A stretch of DNA of 64,000 nt from DASXKD01 sp963734725 (GTDB taxonomy: Bacteria > Actinomycetota > Actinomycetes > Streptosporangiales > Streptosporangiaceae): NCBI GenBank assembly GCA_963734725.1, contig CAVTIX010000019.1, forward strand, positions 127,257 to 191,256, written 5' to 3'. The position numbers were made by a program, and so were the translations under genes. A model generated the notes under the pieces. It ran no database searches. It was not told the origin of the DNA and saw only the letters and a program-made list of their open reading frames with translations. Shown here piece after piece: positions 17,211-25,368 of the stretch (position 1 is its first letter; each line of letters opens with the position of its first letter).

Positions 17211-19079
17211 CTAGCACAAGGTTGACTCCGGCCGCCCCGCCCCGCCCAAGCGCCCCGCGGACAGCGCCGCGCACAGGCGGTCCATGGCGGCGAGGTCGCC
17301 GTCGTAACGCAGGACCACGCCCTGCGCCAGCGTGGCCGCCTCGGCCGCGAGGCGGGCCGCCAGGTCCAGGCCGACGGCGGCAGCGCCAGCGCCCGCCCGC
17401 TCCAGGGCACGCAGCGTCGCGTCCGGGATGGTGACCCCCGGGACCTCGTGGGCGAGATACTCGGCCTCGTCGAACCCGCGCAGCGGGGCCAGCGCCAGCA
17501 GCACCGGGACGCCCGGGTCGAGTTCGGCTGCCATCCGCCGGAAGGCGCCCAGCTCGTAGACCGGGCGGGTGATCAGGAACTGGGCGCCCGCGCGCAGCTT
17601 CTCCCTGGTGCGCGCCACCTCGGCCGCGGTGTCCCGCGCGCCGGGGTTGAACCGCGCCCCGATGTGAAACGAGGTCTTAGTAGCCAGGGCCAGGCCATTG
17701 CTGTCCCGGCCCTGGTTCAGGCCGCGCAGCAGCCCGGCCAGACCCACGGAGTCGACCTCCCAGATGCCGTCGACATTGGGGTAGTCGCCCCGCAGCGGCG
17801 GGTTGCCGGTGGCGCAGACCACGGCTCGCAGACCGAGCGCGTGCGCCCCCAGCAGGTCCGCCTGCAGCGCCATGATGGTCTTGTCCCAGGCCGTGATCGT
17901 CGCGATGGCATCCGCGCCGAGCCGCTGGCGCAGCTGCAGGGCCAGGTTTAGCGAGCTGAGGTGGGCCCCGGCGGTCTGCTGTGGTGAGACGAGAAACGCG
18001 CCGAGGCCGCGGTCGCGCAGCGCGGCGACGGCGTCGGCGGCCTCGTCGCCCGCGCGGCCGGCCGGCGGGGCGATCTCCGCGACGACCAGGAACCGCCCGG
18101 CGGCGAGCCGTTCCGCCAGGCCTCCCTCCTCTGCTGGAGCGGCGGCGGGCCGGTCGGCCAGGGCGGCGGCGGGCGCCGCGCCGCGACGGGGCGGCGGCAG
18201 GCGCTGCGCGGCGATCGCCGCCACGGCCGCCTTGAGGTGGGTGGGCGTGGTGCCACAGCAGCCGCCGATCAACGACGCGCCCGCTTCCGCGTAACGGCGC
18301 GCGTACCTGGCGAAGTACCCGCCGTCGATGGGGTACTCGAAGCGGCGTCCCGCGGCCCGCCGGGGCAGCCCGGCGTTGGGCTGGGCGCTCACCGGCAGCG
18401 AGGTGTGCCGGACCAGCTCGGCGACCACGGTGAGGGTGTGCTGTGGCCCGAGCGTGCAGTTGGTGCCCAGGGCCACAACCGGCAGGCCGGACAGGGTGCT
18501 CGCCACCTCGCGCGAGGTCTCGCCGCCCAGGGTGCGGCCGTCCGGGGTGAACGTGGCCTGGGCGATGATCGGCGCCCCGGTCAATTCCGCCGCGGCGGCG
18601 ACCGCTTCGACAAGTTCGTCGAGATACCCGAAGGTTTCCAGGATGAGCACGTCCACGCCGCCCTCGACGAGCGCGCTCACCTGCTCGCGGAGCGCCGCGA
18701 CCCGTTGCGCGGGGGTGATGAGCGGGCGCTGGCGCGCGGTCACCGCGGGGGAGACCGACCCGCCCACGAAGACCTGGCGCCCGGCCTTGTCCTGCGCCTC
18801 GCGGGCGATGCGCACCCCGGCGAGGTTGATCTCACGCACCGGCCCCGCCGAACCCTGCTCGGCCAGGCGCAGCGCACTGGCGCCGAACGTGTTGGTCTGG
18901 ATGACGTCCACGCCCGCGGACAGGTAGCTCTCGTGCACCGTGCTGACCAGTTCGGCGTTGGTCAGGTTCAGCTCGGGCAGCGCCCGGTCCAGTGAGTTCC
19001 CCGCCGCGTGCAGCATCGTGCCCATGGCGCCGTCGCAGACCAGGACGCCCTCGCGCAGCGCGGCGACAAAGCCGGTCAC
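17211..19079 (-). CDS. Bifunctional homocysteine S-methyltransferase / methylenetetrahydrofolate reductase
   Basis: Start at GTG 19079 (VTGFVAALREGVLVCDGAMG), in a GTGA overlap with the PucR gene; the open frame further upstream is antisense-like. N-terminal homocysteine methyltransferase domain (about 1-300) has DGAMGTMLHA, the metal Cys in ALGTNCTLGP and the Cys pair in ASLIGGCCGTTPTHLK. A Pro/Ala linker leads to an MTHFR domain (about 335-600) with FLVVAEIAPPAGRAGDEA, AIATITAWDKTIMALQADLL and VCATGNPPLRGDYP. Architecture equals the YitJ-type fusion: reduces methylene-THF and methylates homocysteine to methionine. Intact, unlike the separate metF downstream. Confidence 0.92.
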   Translation of the reverse strand: MTGFVAALREGVLVCDGAMGTMLHAAGNSLDRALPELNLTNAELVSTVHESYLSAGVDVIQTNTFGASALRLAEQGSAGPVREINLAGVRIAREAQDKAGRQVFVGGSVSPAVTARQRPLITPAQRVAALREQVSALVEGGVDVLILETFGYLDELVEAVAAAAELTGAPIIAQATFTPDGRTLGGETSREVASTLSGLPVVALGTNCTLGPQHTLTVVAELVRHTSLPVSAQPNAGLPRRAAGRRFEYPIDGGYFARYARRYAEAGASLIGGCCGTTPTHLKAAVAAIAAQRLPPPRRGAAPAAALADRPAAAPAEEGGLAERLAAGRFLVVAEIAPPAGRAGDEAADAVAALRDRGLGAFLVSPQQTAGAHLSSLNLALQLRQRLGADAIATITAWDKTIMALQADLLGAHALGLRAVVCATGNPPLRGDYPNVDGIWEVDSVGLAGLLRGLNQGRDSNGLALATKTSFHIGARFNPGARDTAAEVARTREKLRAGAQFLITRPVYELGAFRRMAAELDPGVPVLLALAPLRGFDEAEYLAHEVPGVTIPDATLRALERAGAGAAAVGLDLAARLAAEAATLAQGVVLRYDGDLAAMDRLCAALSAGRLGGAGRPESTLC

Positions 19080-20413
19080 GGCGCCTCCCCGACCGCGTCC
19101 AGGATCTCCAGCGCCACCTGGGCCATCAGCCGCTCCCGGTAGTTGCCCAGGTCCAGGCCGGTGATCGCCTCGACCCGGTGGATCCGGTAGCTGACCGTGT
19201 TGGGGTGGACGTGCAGTACCCGTGCGGCCCGCTGCGGGCTGGCGTTCTCCCGGAAGTAGCAGGCCAGCGTTTCCAGGTACGCCTGGGACTGCCCGCTGGG
19301 GTCGGCGCTGAGCTTGCCCAGCACCTCGTCGGCGAAGCCGCGCAGTTCGCTGAGATCGGGCACCTGTAGCAGGAGCCGGTGGATGCCCAGGTCGCCGAAG
19401 GCCACCACGCGGCCCGTGCGGCCCATCCGGCGCGCCGTTTCCACGGTCCGCCGGGCCTGCGCGTACGAGTGCCTGATCTGCTCGGGCCCGTAACACGGGC
19501 CGCCGATGCCGACCGTGACGGTCACCTCAGGGAACAGTTCGTCCAGGCGGGCGGCGCACAAGGCGCCCAACTGCGCCGCCCTGGGCGCGGCGCCGTCTTC
19601 GCCCGGCTCCGGCAGCACCACGGCAATCTCGGTGTCGCGCACGGAGGTGATCGCGTCCGGTGCGCGGGTGGACAGGAAGCTTTCGGCCGTCGCGGCGGCC
19701 CGCTGCAGCAGGCCCTGCCCCGCGGCGGGGCCGGCCCGGGCTGCGTCGAGCGCCACGGACAGCACGTGGTGCCTGCGCCCCGGGTCGTAGCCGAGGTGCC
19801 TGGCCCACCGGCCGGTCTCCGCCCGGTCCTGGCCACGGCCGGACAGCAGGCCCTCGACCAGGTCGTCCCTGACCCGCCCGGCCGCGGTGGCCACCACCCG
19901 TTCCCGGCTGAGGATGACGCCGCAGATGGTCGCCGCGTGCTCGGTGAGCAGCAGGCTGCTGTCCTCCCCGGCGCCCTGCTCGCCGGTGCCCAGCGCCAGC
20001 AGGTGGGCGGGCACGTCATCGCCGACCAGGACCGGTGCGACGATCACCGATGCGGAGGTCTGGGCGCCCGGCAGCCGCAACGGCCGCCTGGCACGGCTGG
20101 CGGCGGTGAGCACCTCGCCAAGCCGCGGGTGGACGACCAGGTCACGCACGGACTGGGCGGCCCGGTCGCCGGTTTCCCCGGGCGCCGCCGCGGTCAGGAT
20201 GTCCATGGTCGGGCTGACTATTGCGACCGTCGCGCCGGTCTGCTCGGCGATCAGCCGGGTCACCGCGGCGAGGTCGGCGTCCTGGACCGCGAGCCCGGAC
20301 AGATGGCGGTACACCGCGACCAGGTTGCGCAGCGCGAGCACCTCGTGCGCCGCCTCGGCGCGCGCTGCCGGGGCGCCTGGGCCCGGCCTTCCGCGGCCTG
20401 CCGCGTCAACCAT
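19076..20413 (-). CDS. PucR/CdaR-family transcriptional regulator
   Basis: ATG 20413 (MVDAAGRGRP) after aggcgag; the longer frame to 20704 runs over the divergent gene. GAF-like sensory part (AVTRLIAEQTGATVAIVSPT), central GGDEF-like CdaR domain (VTVTVGIGGPCYGPEQIRHS, ARRTVETARRMG), and C-terminal PucR HTH (TLACYFRENASPQRAARVLH, VHPNTVSYRIHRVEAITGLD). This family senses small molecules and activates catabolic genes. It leads the one-carbon operon by a GTGA overlap and is divergent from the FAD oxidoreductase across a perfect palindrome 13 bp before its own start, so auto- and divergent control is likely. Confidence 0.9.
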   Translation of the reverse strand: MVDAAGRGRPGPGAPAARAEAAHEVLALRNLVAVYRHLSGLAVQDADLAAVTRLIAEQTGATVAIVSPTMDILTAAAPGETGDRAAQSVRDLVVHPRLGEVLTAASRARRPLRLPGAQTSASVIVAPVLVGDDVPAHLLALGTGEQGAGEDSSLLLTEHAATICGVILSRERVVATAAGRVRDDLVEGLLSGRGQDRAETGRWARHLGYDPGRRHHVLSVALDAARAGPAAGQGLLQRAAATAESFLSTRAPDAITSVRDTEIAVVLPEPGEDGAAPRAAQLGALCAARLDELFPEVTVTVGIGGPCYGPEQIRHSYAQARRTVETARRMGRTGRVVAFGDLGIHRLLLQVPDLSELRGFADEVLGKLSADPSGQSQAYLETLACYFRENASPQRAARVLHVHPNTVSYRIHRVEAITGLDLGNYRERLMAQVALEILDAVGEAP

Positions 20414-20425
20414 CTCGCCTGCCAC

Positions 20426-20449
20426 ATCTTTGTGCTTGAACACAAAGAT
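20426..20449. promoter_or_regulatory. Candidate PucR operator: ATCTTTGTG-N6-CACAAAGAT
   Basis: Perfect 9-bp arms with a 6-bp centre (cttgaa) lie between the divergent PucR regulator (start 20413) and FAD oxidoreductase (start 20564). The AT-rich arms stand out from the GC-rich surroundings. Best read as an operator for the neighbouring regulator; a small hairpin in the regulator leader is an alternative. Confidence 0.68.
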
Positions 20450-20563
20450 ATGCCCGGGCGCGCTCGATGTCCTTGGATGATGCGGGTTAGCCCGGAGCTT
20501 ATTGTGAGGAGCTGTCGGCGCCGGGACCTGTTTCCCGGCCACGCGAAGGGTGAGAAGCGGCTC

Positions 20564-22195
20564 ATGGCAAGAGCGCGGGACGTGGTGGTTGTCGGCGGCG
20601 GGCACAACGGGCTGGTCGCGGCCGCCTATCTGGCCCGCAGCGGGCTGGACACGCTGGTGTGCGAGCGGCGCGGCGTGGTGGGCGGGGCGGCGGTCAGCGA
20701 GCACCCGTTCGGCCCCGGGTACACCGTCACCTCGCTGTCCTACGTGGTGTCGCTGCTACCTCCCGCCCTGGTGCAGGACCTGGGGCTCGCGAGCCACGGC
20801 TATCACGTCTACCCGCAGGGGCCCTACTTCGCGCCGCGGGCGGACGGCCGGGCGCTGCGGCTGCCCCACGACCCGGCCGAGCGGCGGGCGGAGATCGCCG
20901 CGTTCTCCGCCGCCGACGCCGCCGCCTACGACTCCTACGAGGCGTACCTGGCGGGGATGGCCGCGATTTTCGGGCCGCTGCTCGCCGAGATCCCGCCCCG
21001 GCTGGGCTCGCGCCGGCCCCAGGACCTGTGGCGGCAGGGCCTGCTGCTGCGGCACCTGCGCAAGCTGGACACCAGGGCGGCGGTCAACGCGACCCGGCTG
21101 GCCACCGGCAGCATCGCCGACCTGCTCGACCGCTATTTCACCAGTGACCCGGTGCGCGGTCTCCTGTCGGTGTCCGGGGTGATCGGGACCTGGGCCGGCC
21201 CGAGGTCGAGCGGGACCGGGTACGTCATGCTGCATCACCACATCGGCGGCGTGGACGGGCAGGCCGGGATCTGGGGGTTCCCCCGCGGCGGGATGGGCGG
21301 GGTCACGACGGCGCTGGCGGCCGCCGCGCGCTCCTTCGGCGCCGAGGTCCGCACCGATGCCGAGGTCGCCCAGATCCGCACCAGCGGCGGCCGGGTGACC
21401 GGAGTGACGCTGGCCAGCGGCGAGGAGGTGGACGCCGGCACCGTCGTCACCACGGCGCACCCGCAGATCTCGTTCCTCCGGCTGCTCGACCCGGCCGTGC
21501 TGCCGCCGGACTTCGCCGCCGAGATCAAGGCCTGGCATACCCGCAGCGGCACCGTGAAGATCAACCTCGCGCTGGACCGGCTGCCGGAGTTCCCCAGCCA
21601 TCCCGGGTTCGACCCGCAGGTGCACGGCGGGACGATCGTGCTGGCGGAGAGCCTTGACGACCTCGAGACCGCATTCCAGGAGGCGGCTTCCGGCCGGCCG
21701 TCCGCGCTGCCGTTCGCCGACATCTGCATTCCGAGCGTCTTCGACGACTCGCTGGCCCCGGCCGGCCACCACGTCATGTCGATGTTCACCCAGTGGGTGC
21801 CGTACACCTACGCCGACCGCCCGGACGAGGCCGCGCTGGCCGCCTACGTGGACCGGGTGATCGCGCGGATGGAGGCGGTCGCGCCGGGGTTCACCGAGTC
21901 CGTGCTGCACCGGCAGGTCATCGGCCCGCACCAGATGCAGCAGGAGTACGGGCTCGTCGGCGGGAACATCTTCCACGGCGAGCTGACCCTCGGCCAGATG
22001 TTCCACGCCCGCCCCGCCGCAGGGTACGCCGACTTCCGCACCCCGGTCCGCGGGCTGTACCAGGCCGGGTCGGGGACGCACGGCGGCGGCGGGGTCACCG
22101 GGATCCCCGGGCGCAACGCGGTGCGCCAGATCCTGGCCGACCGCCGCGCCGCCCGCTGGCGGGGCCACATCCCAGCCCGCCCCCGGTCCGCATGA
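20564..22195 (+). CDS. Phytoene-desaturase-family NAD(P)/FAD-dependent oxidoreductase
   Basis: ATG 20564 after gaagggtgagaag; 543 residues. N-terminal Rossmann/FAD motif VVVVGGGHNGLVAAAYLARS and VCERRGVVGGAAVSEHPFG, mid-domain GGVTTALAAAARSFGAEVRT with TDAEVAQI (second dinucleotide-binding part), and C-terminal FAD-closing text GLYQAGSGTHGGGGVTGIPG. This matches the CrtI/PYROXD2-like amine-oxidoreductase superfamily, whose members here usually act on unknown substrates rather than carotenoids (no crt genes nearby). Divergent from PucR and the methyl-transfer operon, so a link to one-carbon release from a methylated substrate is possible but inferred. The stop lies inside a 50-bp palindrome. 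Confidence 0.87.
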   Translation: MARARDVVVVGGGHNGLVAAAYLARSGLDTLVCERRGVVGGAAVSEHPFGPGYTVTSLSYVVSLLPPALVQDLGLASHGYHVYPQGPYFAPRADGRALRLPHDPAERRAEIAAFSAADAAAYDSYEAYLAGMAAIFGPLLAEIPPRLGSRRPQDLWRQGLLLRHLRKLDTRAAVNATRLATGSIADLLDRYFTSDPVRGLLSVSGVIGTWAGPRSSGTGYVMLHHHIGGVDGQAGIWGFPRGGMGGVTTALAAAARSFGAEVRTDAEVAQIRTSGGRVTGVTLASGEEVDAGTVVTTAHPQISFLRLLDPAVLPPDFAAEIKAWHTRSGTVKINLALDRLPEFPSHPGFDPQVHGGTIVLAESLDDLETAFQEAASGRPSALPFADICIPSVFDDSLAPAGHHVMSMFTQWVPYTYADRPDEAALAAYVDRVIARMEAVAPGFTESVLHRQVIGPHQMQQEYGLVGGNIFHGELTLGQMFHARPAAGYADFRTPVRGLYQAGSGTHGGGGVTGIPGRNAVRQILADRRAARWRGHIPARPRSA

Positions 22196-22240
22196 ATGTG
22201 AGGTCGGGGTTCAAAGAACAACACCAACCTCACATTCATG
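22191..22240. repeat. 50-bp palindromic element, copy A
   Basis: Perfect 14-bp arms (CATGAATGTGAGGT and ACCTCACATTCATG) around a 22-nt centre containing ttcaaagaacaacacc. It contains the stop codon of the FAD oxidoreductase. The same centre and arms recur in inverted orientation inside fahA at 23448-23494, so this is a dispersed element rather than only a terminator. Confidence 0.85.
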
Positions 22241-22307
22241 CGAGACCGGCCGGGCCAGGAGGGGCGTAGGGCAGGCAAAGGCATTCCCGTGGTGGCTACA
22301 ACCAGGA

Positions 22308-23639
22308 TCAGGGTCGGCGGGGGATTACCCGGCCGCGGACCTCACCGAAGCTGATGACCTCCCCGTCCGGGCCCGGCGCCGTCGCCGTGATCGCCACCTC
22401 ATCGCCGTCTTCGAGAAAGCCACGCTGGGTGCCTTCGGGCAACTCCAAGGGCTCGGTGCCGTTCTTGGTGAGCTCCAGCAGGCAGCCGAGCTGGTCGCGG
22501 CTGGGCCCGCTGACCGTGCCCGACGCGTACAGGTCGCCGGTGCGGACCGGGGCGCCGCCGCAGGTCAGGTGGGCGAGCAGCTGCGCCGGGGTCCAGTACA
22601 TGGTGGCGAACGGTGGCCGGCTGACCGGGCCGCCGTTGATGCTGACCGTCAGACTCAGGTCCAGGCCCCACGGATCGGAGTCCTCGCGCAGGTAGGGCGG
22701 CGGCTCGGCATCCCGCGGCGGGGGGGCGGTCCGGGCCGCGCGGAGCGCATCGAGCGGCACGACCCAGCCGGACACCGACGTGGCGAACGCCTTGCCTAGG
22801 AACGGGCCGAGCGGCACGGTCTCGAAGGCCTGGATGTCCCGGGCGGACCAGTCGTTGACCAGGCACACGCCGAACACGTGCCGGTCGAACTCCGCTACCG
22901 GCACCGGCTCGCCGTGCCGCGAAGGGACACCGGCCACGAAACCGACTTCGGCCTCGAAGTCCAGCCGCACGGATGGCCCGAACGAGGGTCCCGCCGCACC
23001 GGGTTCCCAGCGCTGGCCGCCCGGCCGGATGACCGGGGTCCCGGAGATCACCACGCTGCCCGCCCGGCCGTGGTAGCCCAGCGGCATGTGCAGCCAGTTG
23101 CGCGGGAGCGGCGGCTGGCCCGGCCGGAAGATCCTGCCCACGTTCTCCGCGTGGTTCCGGGACGCGTAGAAGTCCACGTAGTCGGCCACGGCGAACGGCA
23201 GGTGCAGCCGCACCTCGTCCCGCGGGACCAGGCGCGGTGCCACCACGGCGCGGTGGGCCGGCAGAGTGAGCCAGTCGGTCAGGCGCTCGCGCGCCTCCCG
23301 CCAGGTGGCGGGCCCGGCAGCAAGGAACCGGTTCAAGGCCGGCTCGGAAAACAAATCGCACAGCGGCAGCCGCAGATCATCGGCCACAGCGGCCACATCC
23401 AGCACGGAGTCCCCGATCGCGACGCCCACCCGGCTGCTGGGGGCGCGTGAATGTGGAATTGGTGTTGTTCTTTGAACTCCAGACCCACATTCATCTGGGC
23501 CTGCGGGCCGATCCGCACTTGGGCCTGCGGGCCGATCCGCACGTGGGCCTGCGGGCCGATCCGAGGCACAGGAGAAGATGCCGAACGGCAGGCAGGCCAG
23601 GCCGAACCCGGTCCCCGGCGGCAGGTCCAGCCAGGTCAT
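22308..23639 (-). CDS. fahA: Fumarylacetoacetase with an in-frame repeat insertion
   Basis: ATG 23639 (MTWLDLPPGTGFGLACLPFG), in an ATGA overlap with the monooxygenase. Core motifs of fumarylacetoacetase are present: DYVDFYASRNHAENVGRIFR, RNWLHMPLGYHGRAGSVVIS, LDFEAEVGFVAG and FGVCLVNDWSARDIQAFETV with the metal and catalytic residues. It hydrolyses fumarylacetoacetate to fumarate and acetoacetate, the last step of homogentisate/tyrosine degradation. Odd: between LPFGIFS and SRVGVAIGD about 45 residues are inserted in frame, made of three DRPAGP units and a translated copy of the palindromic element (DECGSGVQRTTPIPHSRAP). The insertion sits in the N-terminal domain before the catalytic part, so activity could survive. 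Confidence 0.88.
   Translation of the reverse strand: MTWLDLPPGTGFGLACLPFGIFSCASDRPAGPRADRPAGPSADRPAGPDECGSGVQRTTPIPHSRAPSSRVGVAIGDSVLDVAAVADDLRLPLCDLFSEPALNRFLAAGPATWREARERLTDWLTLPAHRAVVAPRLVPRDEVRLHLPFAVADYVDFYASRNHAENVGRIFRPGQPPLPRNWLHMPLGYHGRAGSVVISGTPVIRPGGQRWEPGAAGPSFGPSVRLDFEAEVGFVAGVPSRHGEPVPVAEFDRHVFGVCLVNDWSARDIQAFETVPLGPFLGKAFATSVSGWVVPLDALRAARTAPPPRDAEPPPYLREDSDPWGLDLSLTVSINGGPVSRPPFATMYWTPAQLLAHLTCGGAPVRTGDLYASGTVSGPSRDQLGCLLELTKNGTEPLELPEGTQRGFLEDGDEVAITATAPGPDGEVISFGEVRGRVIPRRP
23448..23494. repeat. Palindromic element, copy B, inside fahA
   Basis: The reverse complement reads ATGAATGTGGGTCTGGAG then ttcaaagaacaacaccaatt then CCACATTCA, matching copy A at 22191-22240 in arms and centre. 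It is translated in frame as part of fumarylacetoacetase. The two copies bracket most of fahA in opposite orientation. Confidence 0.85.
23497..23568. repeat. 24-bp tandem repeat, 3 units, inside fahA
   Basis: Three units of gggcctgcgggccgatccgc plus a 4-base end, differing only in the last bases; on the coding strand each encodes eight residues (DRPAGPRA/SA/DE). Together with the adjacent palindrome they form the extra segment of FahA. Unit length is a multiple of three, so copy number can change without frameshift. Confidence 0.93.
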
Positions 23640-25299
23640 GGCGCACCCGCCAGCCCAAGCGCCCGGCGCAGCGCAGCCGCGATCTCCGCCTCGCCCGGAT
23701 CGCGCAGCGCCGCGGCGGCGTGCGCGTCCGGCCGGATCACCCACACCTCGCCGGGCCCGGCCAGCCCCGCCCGGGCCAGGCCTGCCCCGGAATCCGGCAG
23801 GCTGGCGGCATCCAGTACCCGGACCGGCGCCGCCCGGCCAGGCCCGCCCCGGAATCCGGCAGGCTGGCGGCATCCAGCACCTGGACCGCGCCGACCGCCG
23901 CCGCGGCCCGGCGAGCCGCGGCCACGTCCGCTCCGGAGGCGCACAGCAGCAGGAAACCCTCCCGGGCGAGGGTACGCAGGGTCTGCGCGCCAGCTCGTTC
24001 TGCAGCGGAAATAGCGACGTCGGGGACGAGGATGCCCGGCCCTGGCGGTGGCACGGCGCCGCGGGGCGGGCGCCCGCTGAACGGCCTGCCCGGGTCTGGT
24101 GTGGTCAGCGGCGAGGCGGCATACCAGAACGGCTCGGCCAGGCGCCCCGAGTCCACCGCGGCCCAGGCCGCGGGGTCGGCGGCGGCGCGGTCCAGGGTGG
24201 CCAGCCGGTGCCGTCGCTCCGCGTCCGTGCCGGGCACCAGGAAGCGCATCGTGGCCGAGGTGACCTCCAGGTTCTCGCAGGCGGCGGCGTGCCGTTCGGC
24301 ATGGTAGCTGTCCAGCAGCGCGTCCGGCGCCCAGCCCCGCAGCACGAACGCGATCTTCCAGGCCGCGTTCTCCGCATCCTGCACCCCGGAGTTCAGGCCC
24401 CGCGCGCCGAACGGGGAAAGCTGGTGCGCCAGGTCGCCGGCCAGCAGCACCCGCCCGGCGCGCATCCGGTCGGCCACCCGCGAGCTGAACTTATACACCG
24501 AGGACCAGACCACCTGGTACGACCGGTCGCCGATGATCTGCCGGATCCTGGTGTTCGGCGCATCGGCGGTCTCGTCGAAGCTGGCGGGCACCTGCCAGTC
24601 CACCCGGTAGGTGGAGTCCGGGCACGGGTGGATGAGCACCTGCCGGCCGGGGTTCCACGGCGGGTCGAAGTAGAACCGCCGCTCCCGGGCCCAGCCGGGC
24701 AGGTCGGTGCGGATGTCGCAGATCAGGAACAGGTCGCCGAAACTCTGCCCGTCGAAGCGCACGCCGAGCATCCCGCGGACATCCTCGCCGTGCGCGCCGG
24801 CGCAGGCGAGCGCGTAGTCCGCCCGCAGCACGGCCGGGCCGGCGGCGGTCGCGCAGGTCACGGTGACCCCGGCGGCATCCTGGTCCAGCCCGGTGACCCG
24901 GTGCCCCCAGCGCACGCTGATCAGCGGCTGGGCGGCGATGCGCTCGTCGAGGATCTGTTCGGTCCGGGACTGGGAGATGTTGACGAACGGCGGGAACCGC
25001 GACTGTTCGTCCCCGGCGAAGGTGAGGCTGAACAATTCGGCATCCCGGTAGAACGTGCGTGCCGTGGTCCAGGTGACGCCCTCGTCGGCGATACGCCGCC
25101 CGGCGCCGACCGCGTCCCAGGCCTCCAGCACGTCCCGCTGCTGCACGATCGACTTGGAACCGGCCGCGTCCCGCCGCCCGCGTTGGTCGAGCAGCATCAC
25201 CGGCAGGCCCCAGCGGGCCAGCATCAGCGCCGCGGTCTGCCCGACCGGCCCGTTGCCCAGGACCGCCACCAGCGGCCCAGGGCGTGCCTCGGAGGTCAT
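23636..25299 (-). CDS. FAD-dependent aromatic monooxygenase, 3' end disrupted by a 62-bp duplication
   Basis: ATG 25299 (MTSEARPGPLVAVLGNGPVG); a GTG at 25362 could add 21 residues. FAD Rossmann motif VLGNGPVGQTAALMLARWGL, second site GDLAHQLSPFGARGLNSGVQ with DAENAAWKIAFVLRG (GD motif), and the thioredoxin-like tail typical of PheA/MhpA hydroxylases (LAREGFLLLCASGADVAAAR). It likely hydroxylates a phenolic acid upstream of ring cleavage. A tandem duplication of 62 bp at 23774-23897, not a multiple of three, throws the frame so it stops at 23737. The unshifted frame ends GEAEIAAALRRALGLAGAP at 23636 in an ATGA overlap with fahA, which I take as the original end. Confidence 0.85.
23774..23897. 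repeat. 62-bp direct tandem duplication
   Basis: Two adjacent copies (23774-23835 and 23836-23897) share ggccaggc then ccccggaatccggcaggctg and gcggcatccag, with about five mismatches. On the coding strand both encode VLDAASLPDSGAGL. Divergence between copies argues that the duplication is old enough to have mutated, or that reads carry errors. Confidence 0.85.
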
Positions 25300-25368
25300 C
25301 CAGCCTGCTGCGCGTCCGACAGCGAAGGGGGAACGGGGAGACGGCATAGACCTCCGGGGCACGCCCTA

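Noticed and set aside
19379..20563. Plus-strand frame upstream of the FAD oxidoreductase
   Set aside because: Antisense to the PucR gene; the real start is ATG 20564 with a ribosome site and a conserved FAD motif.
23497..23568. Signal peptide or transit segment in FahA
   Set aside because: The extra residues are repeat-derived and polar, in a cytosolic enzyme.
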